DNA of 64,000 nucleotides, from NCBI RefSeq assembly GCF_914767665.1, contig NC_059501.1:26140501-26204500 (forward strand). Direction: 5' to 3'. The notes under the pieces are model-generated. The model was given only the letters and a program-made list of their open reading frames with translations. It was not told the origin of the DNA and made no database searches. The position numbers were made by a program, and so were the translations under genes. Positions 1 to 10,960 of the stretch are shown here, piece after piece; the first letter of the stretch is position 1; every line of letters begins with the position of its first letter. Origin of the DNA: Harmonia axyridis. Taxonomy: Eukaryota; Arthropoda; Insecta; Coleoptera; Coccinellidae.

Positions 1-46
1 GAAAATATTTTAGCTGAACAATGTCATATTCCGAAATTTTAGATTT

Positions 47-1298
47 AGGCGTACAACTTTGGTCCTGCCGTTTTGCAATAGCTGGCTGTAACGGTAAGTG
101 GTAGTCGAAATGATTATATCGTAGATGTCATACAATAAGTTTAGTTATTTGTGAACATAACGCCATCGACATGTTAGTCAATTTGTGTCTGCATCATAAA
201 GTTATTCACGATTAACCATGTCAGCTTACGAGCCAAATTCTCGTCATTTGAGGGAGGTTTTAATTTTCTACTGAAATATGAATAAATCTGCGGCTGAGGC
301 TCATCGAATGCTCTCAAATACCTATGGTGAGGCCGCTATTAGTGAAAGAACGTGCCGAGAGTGGTTTCAACGCTTCAAGAATGGTGATTTTGATGTCGAA
401 GACCAGCATCGCGGTGGAAGAGAGAAGGTTTTTGAAGATGCAGAATTGGAGGCAATACTTGATCAAGACTCATTTCAAACGCAACAATAATTGACAGGAT
501 CATTAGGACTACAAGCCATTTCAAAACGCCTGAAAGTCATAGGAATGATTCAGAAACAAGAAAAGTGGGTGCCGTACGAGTTGAAGCCGGGAGGTGTTTG
601 AACGGAGTTTGTTTGTTTGTGAACAGCTGCTTTCGAGGCCAAGACGGAAGGAATTTCTGCATCGGATTGGGACTGGAGACGAAAAACGGGTTCATTACGA
701 TAATCCCAAGCACATAAAATCATGCGGATATCCCGGCCATGCTTCCACGTCGACGGCTAGACCGAATATTCTCGGTTCTAAGGTCATGCTCAGTATTTAG
801 TGGGGCCAGCTCGGTGTAGTGTATTATGAGTTGTTAAAACCGACTGAAACGATCACAGGCGATCGTTATCGAACGCAATCAATGCGTTTGTGTCGAGCAT
901 TGAGAGACAAACCACCGCAATACGACGAGAGAGTAGATGAATGGATTTTACTGCATGACAATGCTCGACTCCATGTTGCGAAAGTCAAGATATACTTGAA
1001 AAGGTTGAAATGGGAATTCCTACCCCACCTGACGTATTCTCCAGACGTTGCTCCCTCGGATTATCACTTGTTTCGATCAATAGCACACAGCCTGGCTGAC
1101 CAGCACTTCCTATCTTATGAAGAATTAAAAACTTGGATCGATTCGTGGATCGCTTCAAAAGATGACCAGTTTTTCGTACGCTGCCCGAAAGATGTGAGAA
1201 AGTATAGTGACCAGCGATGGGCAATATTTCGAATCATAAATGTATAACCAGTGTTTTATAGTGTTTTACTCAAATTTCGGTAAAAAAATGTGTACGCT
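47..1298 (+). mobile_element. Degraded mariner (Tc1/mariner) transposon, copy 1
   Basis: A mariner-family element of about 1.25 kb, near the usual 1.3 kb. The left end reads AGGCGTACAAC after a TA. The right end, reverse-complemented, begins TAAGCGTACAC, so the inverted repeats are recognisable but eroded; the right TA is at 1299-1300. It contains a broken transposase with no intact frame. The same element occurs at 7042-8794. The extent is set by comparing the two copies and the TIR match; subfamily assignment is uncertain. Confidence 0.85.
218..1247 (+). pseudogene. Mariner transposase pseudogene (copy 1)
   Basis: This encoded the cut-and-paste DDD transposase of a mariner element. The N-terminal helix-turn-helix part is visible as ERTCREWFQRFKNGDFDVED (about 350-405), followed by a GDEKRVHYDN block with the first catalytic Asp, LLHDNAR with the second, and YSPDVAPSDYHLF with the third. 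Only 33 residues separate the last two Asp, where mariners have 34, because one codon is missing in the AKV-KIYL stretch. It is disabled by a TGA before the NMNKSAAEAH block, a TAA after QTQQ at 490, a frameshift near 590-600 and a TAG near 800. The start is the ATG that opens the usual mariner N-terminus. It is inactive. Confidence 0.9.
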
Positions 1299-1300
1299 TA

Positions 1301-1525
1301 TGTATTTGTTATATTATAATATATTTATTTACTTACCACGGTTTTAGCCATTCAGGTAGAAATTAAAAAAAAATAGTAAATCTATTGTTTCATATGAAAA
1401 AAAAAGAAGACAATTGGCCAGTATAACACAAAATCTAATTTGGTCTGTGAACCCCTTGAAAACCTTGTAATCACAGCGTCCTCGTCATCATCAATGTCCC
1501 TCCCTGTATATGTTCAGGAGGACTA
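1301..1525. repeat. Non-mariner flank shared with 8797-9015
   Basis: The sequence after the mariner right end matches 8797-9015 for about 220 bp (for example CATTCAGGTAGAAATT and GTAATCACAGCGTCCTCGTC), although it lies outside the transposon. The two mariner copies therefore share host or older-repeat flank on one side and were probably duplicated together. No coding potential is seen. Confidence 0.6.
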
Positions 1526-1766
1526 AACTGAATCCGATGTCAATATCGAAAAAACCAGAATAACACCATATGAACTACCATTTATTCATTTCGAAAATAA
1601 ACTTGCCGAATTTTCTGCTCGAATAGCTGTGCGAAAATTATGAGTTTCTATACAGTTTTATAATACGTCATAATCTCAAACAATCTATTAATATGAATTT
1701 CCACCAAGTAAAAAACCGATCCCATCAAGAAGATCTGGCATACAGGCAACGTTGCAGATTATTTCG
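1526..1766. other. Gene-free spacer
   Basis: AT-rich sequence with no ORF of note and no recognised repeat, between the duplicated mariner flank and the hAT-like element. Confidence 0.5.
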
Positions 1767-3505
1767 CATCTGACCAGCGTTGCCGTTCGTACGATAATTA
1801 TCGTTTTGTACGATAATTTGCTGATCGGTACTATGTACGATACCGCATGTACGATAATAGCGTTTTGTACGATAATTTCAGTGTACCTATCATTTGAGTT
1901 GAAATTTCCATAGATACTAAAAATATAATGAAACTAAGTATGGCCAGATTTAGTAGAAATTTTCTTTTTCAGTAGAGTTTTCGCATTTTCATGAAGTTTT
2001 TAGTAGGAAGAAATCATTTGGTAGATTTTAGTAGTTTTAAAAAATCTAACCGAAACGGTTGCGAATGTCTAGACTTTAGAATGTTCCGATGAATCAATTC
2101 ATAGTTCATTGGGGTTCTACGTTCTACGTGGATCTAGAAGAACGAACCTACTTAAACATAATAAAATCATAAAACTTCTTTTCTGGCTGTCGGTTGAAAA
2201 TAAATACAAAGAATCATGGAATATCCGAAGGGTAGGTGCCTCATTAAAAACAGATGGTGTTCAAACTTCAGTTGAAAATATACCATTATCTCATATTTGG
2301 TATTCTATTTAGTGAAAAAAAATTGTCGTAACAGGTATTTCATTGACATATTTGAGTGGCTGAATATTTCAGATTTGAATATATTCATTTCACACAACAA
2401 AATCGTTTTTTTGATGACCCTTATTTTATAGAGAATTTTTACGAAGATATTCGAAGATATTTCTTCGTATTTCCAATCAATTCAAGTATTTAGATTCATA
2501 TTATTTTATAATATGTGGATATGGGAGCAAATGTTCAATTGTTGAAAGCACATAACAAAGACCATCAAAAATATACTGCTATTTCAATTGAAAAGTGCGT
2601 ATCTGCAAAAAAGCACACTAGAGATATTTAATTGAATTAATATGAAAAAGAAATACATGACAATGCATGTTAAATAAATTCATTAATTTTAATTCAGAAA
2701 GACTATTGAAGTCAAATATAATTATCAAAATAAATTTGTTACTTGAAATCGTACTTACAAACTTCAACCCTAAATATATGTATAGGTATCATTAAATAAT
2801 AGGATCCTTGAATTATTTCCGAAAAACGTATTTTTCATTAGTATTTCAGATTCAATTTCGAAACGTATCTAGTACCTCGAACACCCATATTCAAAGAATT
2901 TTGTATTTGGGTATTTTTTATTCGGTTTCCTTTACATCTTTGTCGACGATTGCATGTTTTTTGCAATATTCTAAGTTATTTGGGAAAAGAACTTGTATGA
3001 AAATGAGTAATTTTTTTTTAAAAAAAGAAAACAAAAATAACAGAAACAATTTTCACGATGTTATAAGTAAAATTCGATCCATTCTTTCACGATTTCCTTA
3101 AAAAATTTCTTGTTTTATTTTCGAATCTGTACGCATCTCTACTATCTATCCTATTCATGAAGTAAAATTTAACCATAAGAGACATTAGAATAAGGTGTAT
3201 TCTGAATAAAGTGAAAATACCGACAATCTGTGAATAGGAAAATACAGGTTCTCTGATCTTGTCTGATAATTAATTAATTATTCATTAACCGTTTTGTCTA
3301 AATAAAAAATATATTACTTAATCGATACATTGCTTGTTTTTCCATCCTTTTCCACAAATTGTCATATTCTCGCAAAAATTTCCTTTATTTCGAATGTGTA
3401 CGATAAAAATCAGTGGGATACGATAATATGTACGATAAAATACGATGATTTTAAACACGCGGTACGATATTTTAGGCTTGTCGACCTGGCAACGCTGCAT
3501 CTGAC
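1767..3505. mobile_element. hAT-like non-autonomous element with perfect 8-bp TSD
   Basis: CATCTGAC occurs directly at 1767-1774 and again at 3498-3505. Just inside are the perfect 10-bp inverted ends CAGCGTTGCC (1775-1784) and GGCAACGCTG (3488-3497). An 8-bp TSD with short CAG-starting TIRs is the signature of hAT elements; P elements also make 8-bp TSDs. Both subterminal zones are packed with TACGATA-type repeats, five near the left end (about 1788-1885) and about five near the right (3410-3470). The interior (1723 bp in total) has only short ORFs (2109-2312, 2808-3101) with no transposase motif, so the element is non-autonomous or gutted. Confidence 0.85.
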
Positions 3506-4069
3506 AGACTTTACGTATTAAACATGATGGCCGCCGCCATATATAAACAATCGATAAAACCATCGATTTTGACGAAAAAAAGGCATTTTTATTTCAGGGA
3601 AAGCTTGAAATGTGATCAATTAATCATTTCTAACGAGAATCAGTTAATAAAATACAAGAAAACTAGCTATTAATGTGGATAACCTCACCTTCATTAGGCC
3701 AATTTCACAATTAAAAAAAAAACTAGCTGGATTAAGGAATTTATGAAAGGGGATTCGTGATCTAAGATCCAAAATAAGTAAGTCTGCAAAATTTCATCAC
3801 TTTTGAATCATTATTAAAATTAATTCTATATAGTAAACATTGTTTTTCTTTTCAGAAGATGGATTATTTTCGTTTGGATGAATAATTATACAGGATATTT
3901 ATTTGTCGAATATCAATTAGAAGTATCTAGAGATGTTGGACCAATTCAAGTCTGAAAATTGAGATTAAAGCTTCAAATTATTAACTAATTTGTAAAGAAA
4001 TACACAATATTTGATCAACAATTATATAGGGTGTATATATATTTGAAGTAGTAATTAGACATTTTGAAA
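3506..4069. other. AT-rich spacer without recognisable gene
   Basis: No ORF with recognisable content, no clear repeat ends and no RNA gene was seen between the hAT-like element and duplicated block D1. Confidence 0.5.
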
Positions 4070-4849
4070 TCTGAAATTCTCATTTCTCTAGAAATGTCAA
4101 TTCCTTTCTTCTTTGAAAAATTTGGGAAGAATGCATAATCAAAATGTGAGAGTTATTATCAGTCAATAGAAATACTACCTGAAAAAGAAACTGCATTCAA
4201 TGTTTATTTTCAGTTTTGACAAATATTGAATTTACATAATCATTCGATAAGATCTATGAAAAGACCTACAGTGAAATTTTGTTTTAGGAATATTCAGTAT
4301 AGCTATAATAAACTAAAAAGGGGCAGAATGAATAGATCTACCTTTCAAAAACCCATGGCTAATGTTGCCTTACAAGCAATCGTAACAATATCAGTAACAT
4401 CTTTGAGAAATCAGGTTATAAGAAGTCCCTCATTTCCGAGGTTCATCAATACTTTTTTCAGTTGAGCAACAAATTATTCTTCTATTTCATAATTTATTAA
4501 GAAATATTAAGAAAATTGAAATCTAAAAATTTGGTTAATAGTAGGTTATTTTCCATAATTTATAATATTGAAAGACCAATTGGACATTCCTGAAGAACTA
4601 AGGCGTTTTTAGAATCTGAAAATTGTATCGATGAATTTTGCATACTCTTCTGTTTCTTGAAGGTATATGGACAAAAATGATTTTTGTGGGTTCTGGTGAA
4701 TGATCAAAGGGATACAGGTAACAATTTCATTAATACCAGTCGAGATGTAGTTATCATAGATAAGAGATGATATAGAAATTTCACTAGATAATTCTGATTC
4801 AGTGGAGGACAGCTGAATTAAAGCTTAATCGTGATGGTTCGTTACGTTA

Positions 4850-5400
4850 TAGAGCAAGCTTGTAGCTCTGGGTTTTACTCAGAAGTAAATTGAACAGGGC
4901 AATATATATAGTAAATGAAATTTTGACAGATATTAGTTAAAAAAGATCAACAATTGAGCATTGTATTTACATAAAATCAAAAAATAACTTGCTAACTGTT
5001 GTTGCATTGTACGTGGATGACTTTTTTGTTTTAACAAATGTTAATTCTGAATGAATATATCTGATAGAAAATTTAAGTGATAATTTCATCATAAAGAATT
5101 CAGGGAAAGCTAAAAATGTTTAGGGATGAATATCACTAGAAATTATGAAAAAGGTAGTATAGTAATTGTTTATATTCTTCAAGTATGTTAATTCAGCATG
5201 TCTAATTGTAAACATATGAAAACTCCTTTGAAAACTTAATTGAAATTTGATTCAACAAAAGAGAGTTGTAATGATGAACCATATAAGAAATTAATAGGTT
5301 TATTAACGTCTTTAGCAGTATTAACTAATCCTGATAAAGCATACTCTGTTAATCTCTTGAGTCAATTTAATAATTATCTCATTATTGAACACTGAAAAAG
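4850..5400 (+). pseudogene. Ty1/copia-type reverse transcriptase/RNase H fragment (dead)
   Basis: This is part of the polyprotein of a copia-superfamily LTR retrotransposon. The landmarks appear in family order. KQAS..LW is near 4855. ALYVDDFFVLTN, with the YVDD catalytic motif of copia RTs, is at about 5004-5040. A degraded GEAK..G.NITRNY block is near 5105. A KLIGLL.SLAVLT.PD..YSVN stretch with LSQFNN is at about 5287-5380. Many stops and frameshifts interrupt it, and neither gag nor integrase was recognised. A better preserved paralogue lies at 10,340-10,960. Confidence 0.85.
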
Positions 5401-5779
5401 TGCAAAATTCATTTCAAGATGCAAGTATAAAGTATTTTATACCTACATTGAATTGCTGGAAAATTTATACCAATTTCGAAAGTAACTGCCATGTCAAAAT
5501 TCTTCATATACTGAATGATCCTTCAAATTTTATTTCTGTTGTAACATTTTGACTAGTAATTCAAGTGAAAAATTTGAACTGATTTTATATATGTATATAG
5601 TATAGCTATAAATGAACAACCTGAAAAGAGACAGAATGAATGGACTTGCCTTTCGAATACCCATGGCTTATGTTACCTCATAAGCAAATTTAATATCTAG
5701 GTAGAACCTTTTTGAGAAATCAGGTTATAAGTTTGAGAGTCTCTTAATTTCCAAGGTTTCAGTTGAACGACAAATAATA

Positions 5780-6174
5780 TTATGATAATATAACAGGGTA
5801 TATATGGTTGAAATTATTCGTATGAAAGATTTCACAACGATTTGATTTCTTCATTATAAATTCAACAGCACTGCACTCAAATTCTTCAAAAACTGATAGG
5901 TCACTTATATTTTTGCACTCTTCAGTCGTAAAAGTGTATATTTTAGATATTCCAAAAACACATGGAAATTTTTGAATGTCATCTGACTAACTTGGCTCTT
6001 TTTCCAGTAATAAAGCCAATTGTGAATTATCTATAAGGAGTTTTTCTATCTGTTTAATACATGATCAGATGAAGCTTCTGTTCTCTTTTGTAGTTCCATC
6101 TTCTGTCGCAATAGATTCAAATTCTCACGAAAGAGAATGTAGTTTTATAGTTTGTGGAAAATAAACGAAAAATT
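5780..6174 (-). pseudogene. Unrecognised protein-coding remnant, minus strand
   Basis: Reading the minus strand from 6174 to 5780, one frame stays open for about 130 codons apart from three stops (two TGA, one TAG). It gives protein-like text such as EFFVYFPQTIKLHS, IATEDGTTKENRSF, QIEKLLIDNSQLALLLEKE, DDIQKFPCVFGISKIY and FTTEECKNISDLSVFEEF. It follows a TTTTTTCAG acceptor-like site. The same sequence exists at 11,760-12,170 with different lesions. I do not recognise the family. It runs opposite to the neighbouring copia RT, so it does not belong to that polyprotein. Confidence 0.5.
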
Positions 6175-6259
6175 CCTGAAAAAAGTAACATTCATATCCA
6201 ATTGAATGATACAAACACTTAAAACAAACCTGAATTGATATTTTGACAAATATCTATCG

Positions 6260-6725
6260 AATTTTCGATTCGCCGAAAACTTTGCATTTTATCTGTCGGC
6301 ATTTATTTAAATATTGAATAACAATTTTGGAAACTGCAAACTTTTTCAAGAACTTTCATATATCGAAATGGAATATTTATTATTAACATGACACTGACAG
6401 TCAAATTGTCCACAGATACCACAGAAATATGGGACTCGAAATGTCAAAATGATCCGAAACACCCCGTATACTCGAAAACCGCGGGGAGAATCGAAGGTTT
6501 GGGATTTTTCCCGGGATCTCCAGACGATTTTGAGGGGGGTCTTATTCTTGTCATTTTTGCTCTAGATGGTCCCGTTTGGGCTGTGATTTTACGTTTAAAG
6601 TTTGACGTATATGTGCAAGCGGTTTTATATATACTTAGACTCGCTCTGCTCGCCGAAGGGGCTCCGCCCCTTGGACCCCGTCACTATGCCGGTAGATCCT
6701 TCACTGGGTATCCCTCTAGAAAATA
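6260..6725 (+). repeat. Recent repeat segment with GC-rich tail
   Basis: 6280-6640 is nearly identical to 12,300-12,680 (very few differences by eye), far closer than the rest of blocks D1/D2. It holds an open frame from 6388 (112 codons, including FFPGSPDDFEGG) with no known domain, most likely an accident of transposon sequence. After 6640 this copy runs into a GC-rich tail with AAGGGGCTCCGCCCCTT, a small perfect hairpin, and ends near CCCTCTAG. The other copy is cut off before this tail by the edge of the tandem array. Confidence 0.55.
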
Positions 6726-7041
6726 AAAGATTTTTTCGGAAACCTTGTATCGTTAGCTGATTTCAGACGATTCACTCGGTATACTATGCTGATTCTAGGG
6801 TGGAATTCTGTATGATTTTTTTTCCTAGAACATACCGTTTGGCCCTTGTTCACATGAAAATATTTGATGCAAATAACTTTCCATGACGACAAATCAAGGG
6901 CGGTCCTAGCCTTCAATTTTGAGGGGGTTCGCCGTTATGGGCTTCGAGTATTTCTATGGGATCAAATCCCAGATTATACCGATATCAAGCCTTACCTCTC
7001 AAAAATATTTATATTTAGATATTCATATGAATATTTATATA
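6726..7041. other. Spacer upstream of mariner copy 2
   Basis: About 300 bp with only short ORFs and no recognised domain or RNA gene. It ends in TATAT immediately before the mariner left terminus. Confidence 0.45.
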
Positions 7042-7106
7042 AGGCGTACAACTTTGCGTCCGCCGTTTTGCAATAGATGGCTGTAACGGTAAGTGGTAGT
7101 AGAATA

Positions 7107-7518
7107 GTTATTTATAATACAAGTAAGAAGGCATTGATATTCTTCCACGAGTTCAAAATTCAAAAACGAGCCACGTGGCGAGTTTTTGAATGAACGAGTG
7201 GTAGAATGAGCCTTCTGTTCGAGTATTATATATTATTTTCTCTAATTCTCTAATTGCATTCTTATTGAAATTAATGAAATATATCCATAAATATCATTTA
7301 GTGATGTTTGGCTTGAAAAATGTTGGCTGGCAGAACTGATTTTTTTTAAGGCAAATTGATGAATTGGCGGATAAAGCCGTGGCGGAAAGTTCGGAGTACC
7401 AACATATAATAATGAAATATAACCATGAAAACTGTGCTTTTCTGATATATTCTCGCACGATTTTGTTCCACAAGATGTGGAAGAATGAACGGAGTAACCA
7501 CAGAATTAGAGAAATAAA
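7107..7518. mobile_element. MITE-like insertion with large hairpin inside mariner copy 2
   Basis: The sequence interrupts the mariner 5' leader between GTGGTAGTAGAATAG and TATCGTAGATGTCATAC, which are adjacent in copy 1. It contains a strong imperfect hairpin (about 7127-7222): AGAAGGC..ATTCTTCCACGAG pairs with GAACGAGTGGTAGAATGAGCC, around a core with CCACGTGG. No ORF with known content. It is probably a small non-autonomous element; exact ends and TSD are unclear. Confidence 0.55.
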
Positions 7519-7621
7519 TATATCGTAGATGTCATACAATAAGTTTAGGTATTTGTGAACATAACGCCATTGACATGTTGGTCGATTTGTGTCTGCATCA
7601 TAAAGTTATTCACGACTAACT

Positions 7622-8705
7622 ATGTTAGCTTACGAGCCGAATTCTCGTCATTTGCGGGAGGTTTCAATTTTCTACTAAAATATGAAAAAATCCGCGGCTG
7701 AGGTTCATCGAATGCTTTCAAATACCTATAGTGAGAACGATATTGGTGGAAGAACGTACCAACGATATTGTTTATGTCTAGGTTTAGTTATTTTCTGGTA
7801 CATCTGTAAAATGGCTTGTTCCGTTTGATTAAATAAATAAAGAAATAGATGAGTGGTTTCAACGCTTCAAGAATGGTGATTTTGATTTCGAAGACCAGCA
7901 TCGCGGTGGAAGAGAGAAGTTTTTTGAAGATGCAGAATTGGAGGCAATAATTGATCAAGATTCATGTCAAACGCAACAATAATTGTAGGATCAATAGGAG
8001 TGACACTAAAAGCCATTTCAAAACGCCTGAAAGTCATAGGAATGACTCAGAAACAAGGAAATTGGGTGCGGTACGAGTTGAAGCCGCGAGGTGTTTGAAC
8101 GACGTTTATTTACTTGTGAACAGCTGCTTGCAAGACAAAGACGGAAGGGGTTTCTGCATCGGATTGGGACTGGAGACGAAAAATGGGTTCATTACGATAA
8201 TCCCAAGCGCATGAAATCATGAGGATATCCTGACAATGCTTCCACATCGACGGCCAAACCGAATATTCACGGTTCTAAGGTCATGCTCAGTATTTGGTGG
8301 GACCAGCTCGGCGTAGTATATTATGACTGAAAGAATCACAGGCGATCGTTATCGAACGCAATTAATGCGTTTGTACCGAGCATTGAAAGATAAACCGCCG
8401 CAATACAACGAGAGAGAAGATGAATTGATTTTACTGCATGACAATGCTCGACCCCATGTTGCGAAAGTAATCAAGATATACTTGGAAACGTTAAAATGGG
8501 AATTCCTACCCCACAACCCTACCCGACGTATTCTCCAGACGTTGCTCCCACGGACTATCACTTGTTTCAATCAATAGCACATGGCCTGGCTGAACAACAC
8601 TTCCGATCTTATGAAGAAGTAAAAACTTGGATCGATTCGTGGATCGCTTCAAAAGATGACCAGTTTTTTCAATTCGTACGCTGTCCGAAAGATGGGAGAA
8701 AGTAG
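7622..8705 (+). pseudogene. Mariner transposase pseudogene (copy 2)
   Basis: Same protein as copy 1. The ATG at 7622 aligns to the canonical start. A TAA lies before the NMKKSAAEVH block, at the codon that is TGA in copy 1. Recognisable blocks are GDEKWVHYDN (near 8168-8200), LLHDNARPHVAKVIKIYL (about 8430-8485) and YSPDVAPTDYHLF in another frame (about 8527-8565). An 89-bp insertion splits the helix-turn-helix region after 7760, and there are further frameshifts near 7985, 8100 and 8515. It is non-functional. Confidence 0.88.
7761..7849 (+). mobile_element. Small insertion with A-rich tail in mariner copy 2
   Basis: These 89 bp separate AGAACGTACC from GAGTGGTTTCAACGC, which are contiguous in copy 1. 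It ends in TTAAATAAATAAAG, like the tail of a short retroposed LINE or SINE end. The identity is inference. Confidence 0.4.
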
Positions 8706-8796
8706 TGACCAGCGATGGGCAATACTTTGAATTATAAATATATAACCAGTTTTTTACAATAGAGCCTCGAATTTCGCAAAAAAAGTTTTACCCTTA

Positions 8797-9015
8797 TGTA
8801 TTTGTTGTATTATAATACCATTATTTACTTATCAGGGTTTTAACCATTCAGGTAGAAATTAAAAAAAATAGATTGTTTAATATGAAAAAAAAAAAGACAA
8901 TTGGCAACTACATCACAAAATCTAATTTGGTCTTCAAAACTTTGAACCCTTTGAGAACCTTGTAATCACAGCGTCCTCGTCAACATCAATGTCCCTATGA
9001 ATGTTCAGGAGGACA
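8797..9015. repeat. Partner of the flank at 1301-1525
   Basis: Same non-mariner flank as in copy 1, ending after TGTTCAGGAGGAC. It supports co-duplication of mariner plus right flank. Confidence 0.6.
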
Positions 9016-9181
9016 AAATACTCCATAAAAATGGAAGCAAACTACTAAATATGTCGTTTTCCACTGAATCTTATTATTATCCTCTATGATAGAAAAACTT
9101 TATTCAAATTAACAGAATTTTCTCACACCAAAATATCACAGCGATATATATCGATATTTTACTCTTACATATTTCGATAGT

Positions 9182-9227
9182 GTCAGAAAATATCGATACA
9201 ATATATAGATATCGATAGTTTTCTGAC
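9182..9227. repeat. Hairpin with TATCGATA arms
   Basis: GTCAGAAAATATCGATA and TATCGATAGTTTTCTGAC form a stem of about 16 bp with an 11-nt loop. More TATCGAT copies lie at 9140-9180. It looks like the end of a small inverted-repeat element. It lies in an otherwise empty stretch (9016-9400). Confidence 0.5.
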
Positions 9228-10339
9228 CTTTGCCCATCCCTAGTGTGGATTTGCCGAACGCAGTCATAACCATAAACAAAGATTTCTCTATGACCATAAT
9301 TGTCAGTCAAACTCAGACGCATGTCTTAAAATTTTGTTCGAATATAAATCGTATATTGTATTCTTTAATAATGAATAAAAAATAACCGATATCAACCAAA
9401 TTCTCACATCTCATTTTTCCAGAAATGGCAATTTCTTTCTTTGAAGAATTTGGGAGAAATGAATAATCAAAATGTGAGCGTCAGTCTTTCAAGAAAGTTA
9501 TTCATGCTTATAGGTTTGTAAAAAATTTTTAGAGAATATTGAATAATAATATAATCCCAACATTAAGATTTTAAATTAGCACATTTCTTCTTTATAGAGA
9601 CATGTATGATGCATAAGTCCAAATTTAATTGATGATTGGGTGGGAAAAATTGACAAAAAAAGTTTATGTTTGTTAGTTAAGTTGTAATCCTTTTTATGGT
9701 CCTTTTTTTTGTTTATTTAATAGTTACAATAGACAATTATTAGCATATTTTTCTCTGAATTTCAACTTTGAAAGAAAATTTGTCATTTTATGTCTTGCCG
9801 ATGAAAATATTGATATTCTTGTAAGTCAATTCAAAATGAATAATAGATATATTTTAAGGGCTATCATTCCATTGGATATTTACTTGTGAGCCCTAAAATG
9901 AAGTTACATTTATTCAATTGACTCATTAATAGAAATACTACCTGAAATAAAGAAATTGCATTCAATGTTTATTTTCAGTTTTGACAAATATTGAATTTAC
10001 ATAATCGTTCGATAAGATCTATGAAAAGACCTACAGTGAGATTTTTGTTTTAGGAATATTCAGTATAGCTGTAATAAACAAACTGAAAAGAGGCAGAATG
10101 AATAATAGATCTACCTTTCCTATACCCATATCTGAGAAATCAGGTTATAAGAAGTCCCTCATTTCCAAGGTTTATCAATACATTTTTCAGTTGAGCAGCA
10201 AATTATTCTTCTATTCCATATTTTGTGAGGAAATACAATATAATTGCAACAATTTGAAGGTCCTATTGGAAATTCCTGACGAACTAAGGAGTTTTTTAGT
10301 ATCTGAAGATTGTATTGATGCTATGTTATAGAACGAGAC

Positions 10340-10960
10340 TTGTGGCTCTGGGTTTTACTCAGAAGTGAATTAAACAGGGCAATTTATGTCCTATATAGTA
10401 AATAAAATTTTGATAGATATAAGTTTCAAAAGATCAACAACTGATCATAGTGTTTACATAAATCAAAAAATAACTGGCTTACTATTGTTGCATTGTACGT
10501 GGATGACTTTTTTGTTTTAACTAATGTTAATTCTGAATGAATTTTCTGATAGAAAATTTTATGATAAAGAAATTAGGGGAAGCTAAAAAATGATTAGGGA
10601 TGAATATTACTAGAAATTATGGAAAAGGTAGTAAAGCTATCGATTATATTCTTCAAATATGTATTGCAATAATTCAACATGTCTGATTGTGAACATGTGA
10701 AAACTAAATGGAATTTTAATTCAACAAAAGAGAGTTGTAATGATGAACCATCTAAGAAATTAATAGGTTTATTAACATCTTTAGCAGTATTAACTACTCC
10801 TGATATAGCATACTCTGTTAATTTCTTGAGTCAATTTAATAATTATCTCATTGTTGAACACTAGAAAAGTGCAAAACTCATCTCAAGATACAAAGATCAT
10901 TGTTCAATTTTTACTTCAGTCAAAAGGAACTGAGTATTTGAAATCGGTTCTAAAATTGTA
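10340..10960 (+). pseudogene. Ty1/copia-type reverse transcriptase/RNase H fragment, better preserved
   Basis: Recognisable blocks of a copia polyprotein in order: RSTTDHSVYI (about 10,430-10,460), ALYVDDFFVLTN with the YVDD active site (about 10,490-10,525), a degenerate KLGEAK..G.NITRNY block (about 10,570-10,620), MSDCEHVKT (10,679), KLIGLLTSLAVLTTPDIAYS with NFLSQFNN (about 10,757-10,845), then SQKGTEYLKS from the start of RNase H (about 10,917-10,950). Several frameshifts and stops make it dead. A 61-codon piece (10,679-10,864) is still open. No LTRs, gag or integrase were confirmed. Confidence 0.88.

Larger units (their letters stand above)
4070..6640. repeat. Duplicated block D1 (partner 9400-12,683)
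   Basis: The order of landmarks is the same as in 9400-12,683: CAGTTTTGACAAATATTG, a copia RT fragment, an internal direct repeat, then the near-identical end segment. Copy 1 lacks about 340 bp present in copy 2 (10,890-11,235). Within each block a stretch around AGACAGAATGAATAGA is repeated on both sides of the RT remnant (4270-4460 and 5600-5770 here). These could be remnants of LTRs or an internal duplication. Confidence 0.7.
7042..8794 (+). mobile_element. Degraded mariner transposon, copy 2, with two internal insertions
   Basis: Same family as copy 1. The left end AGGCGTACAAC follows TA at 7040-7041. The right end, reverse-complemented, begins TAAGGGTAAAAC and abuts TA at 8795-8796. Length is 1753 bp because about 410 bp (7107-7518) and about 89 bp (7761-7849) were inserted; without them it is about 1.25 kb. 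Its transposase is dead. Confidence 0.85.

Noticed and set aside
985..1224. Minus-strand ORF across the mariner transposase
   Set aside because: It is the reverse shadow of the recognisable transposase C-terminus and has no domain of its own.
4270..5770. Internal direct repeats of block D1 as copia LTRs
   Set aside because: No TG..CA ends, primer-binding site or polypurine tract could be found; kept only as a possibility.
6388..6726. 112-codon ORF as a real gene
   Set aside because: No start context, domain or homology recognised; it lies in a repeat and is truncated in its second copy.
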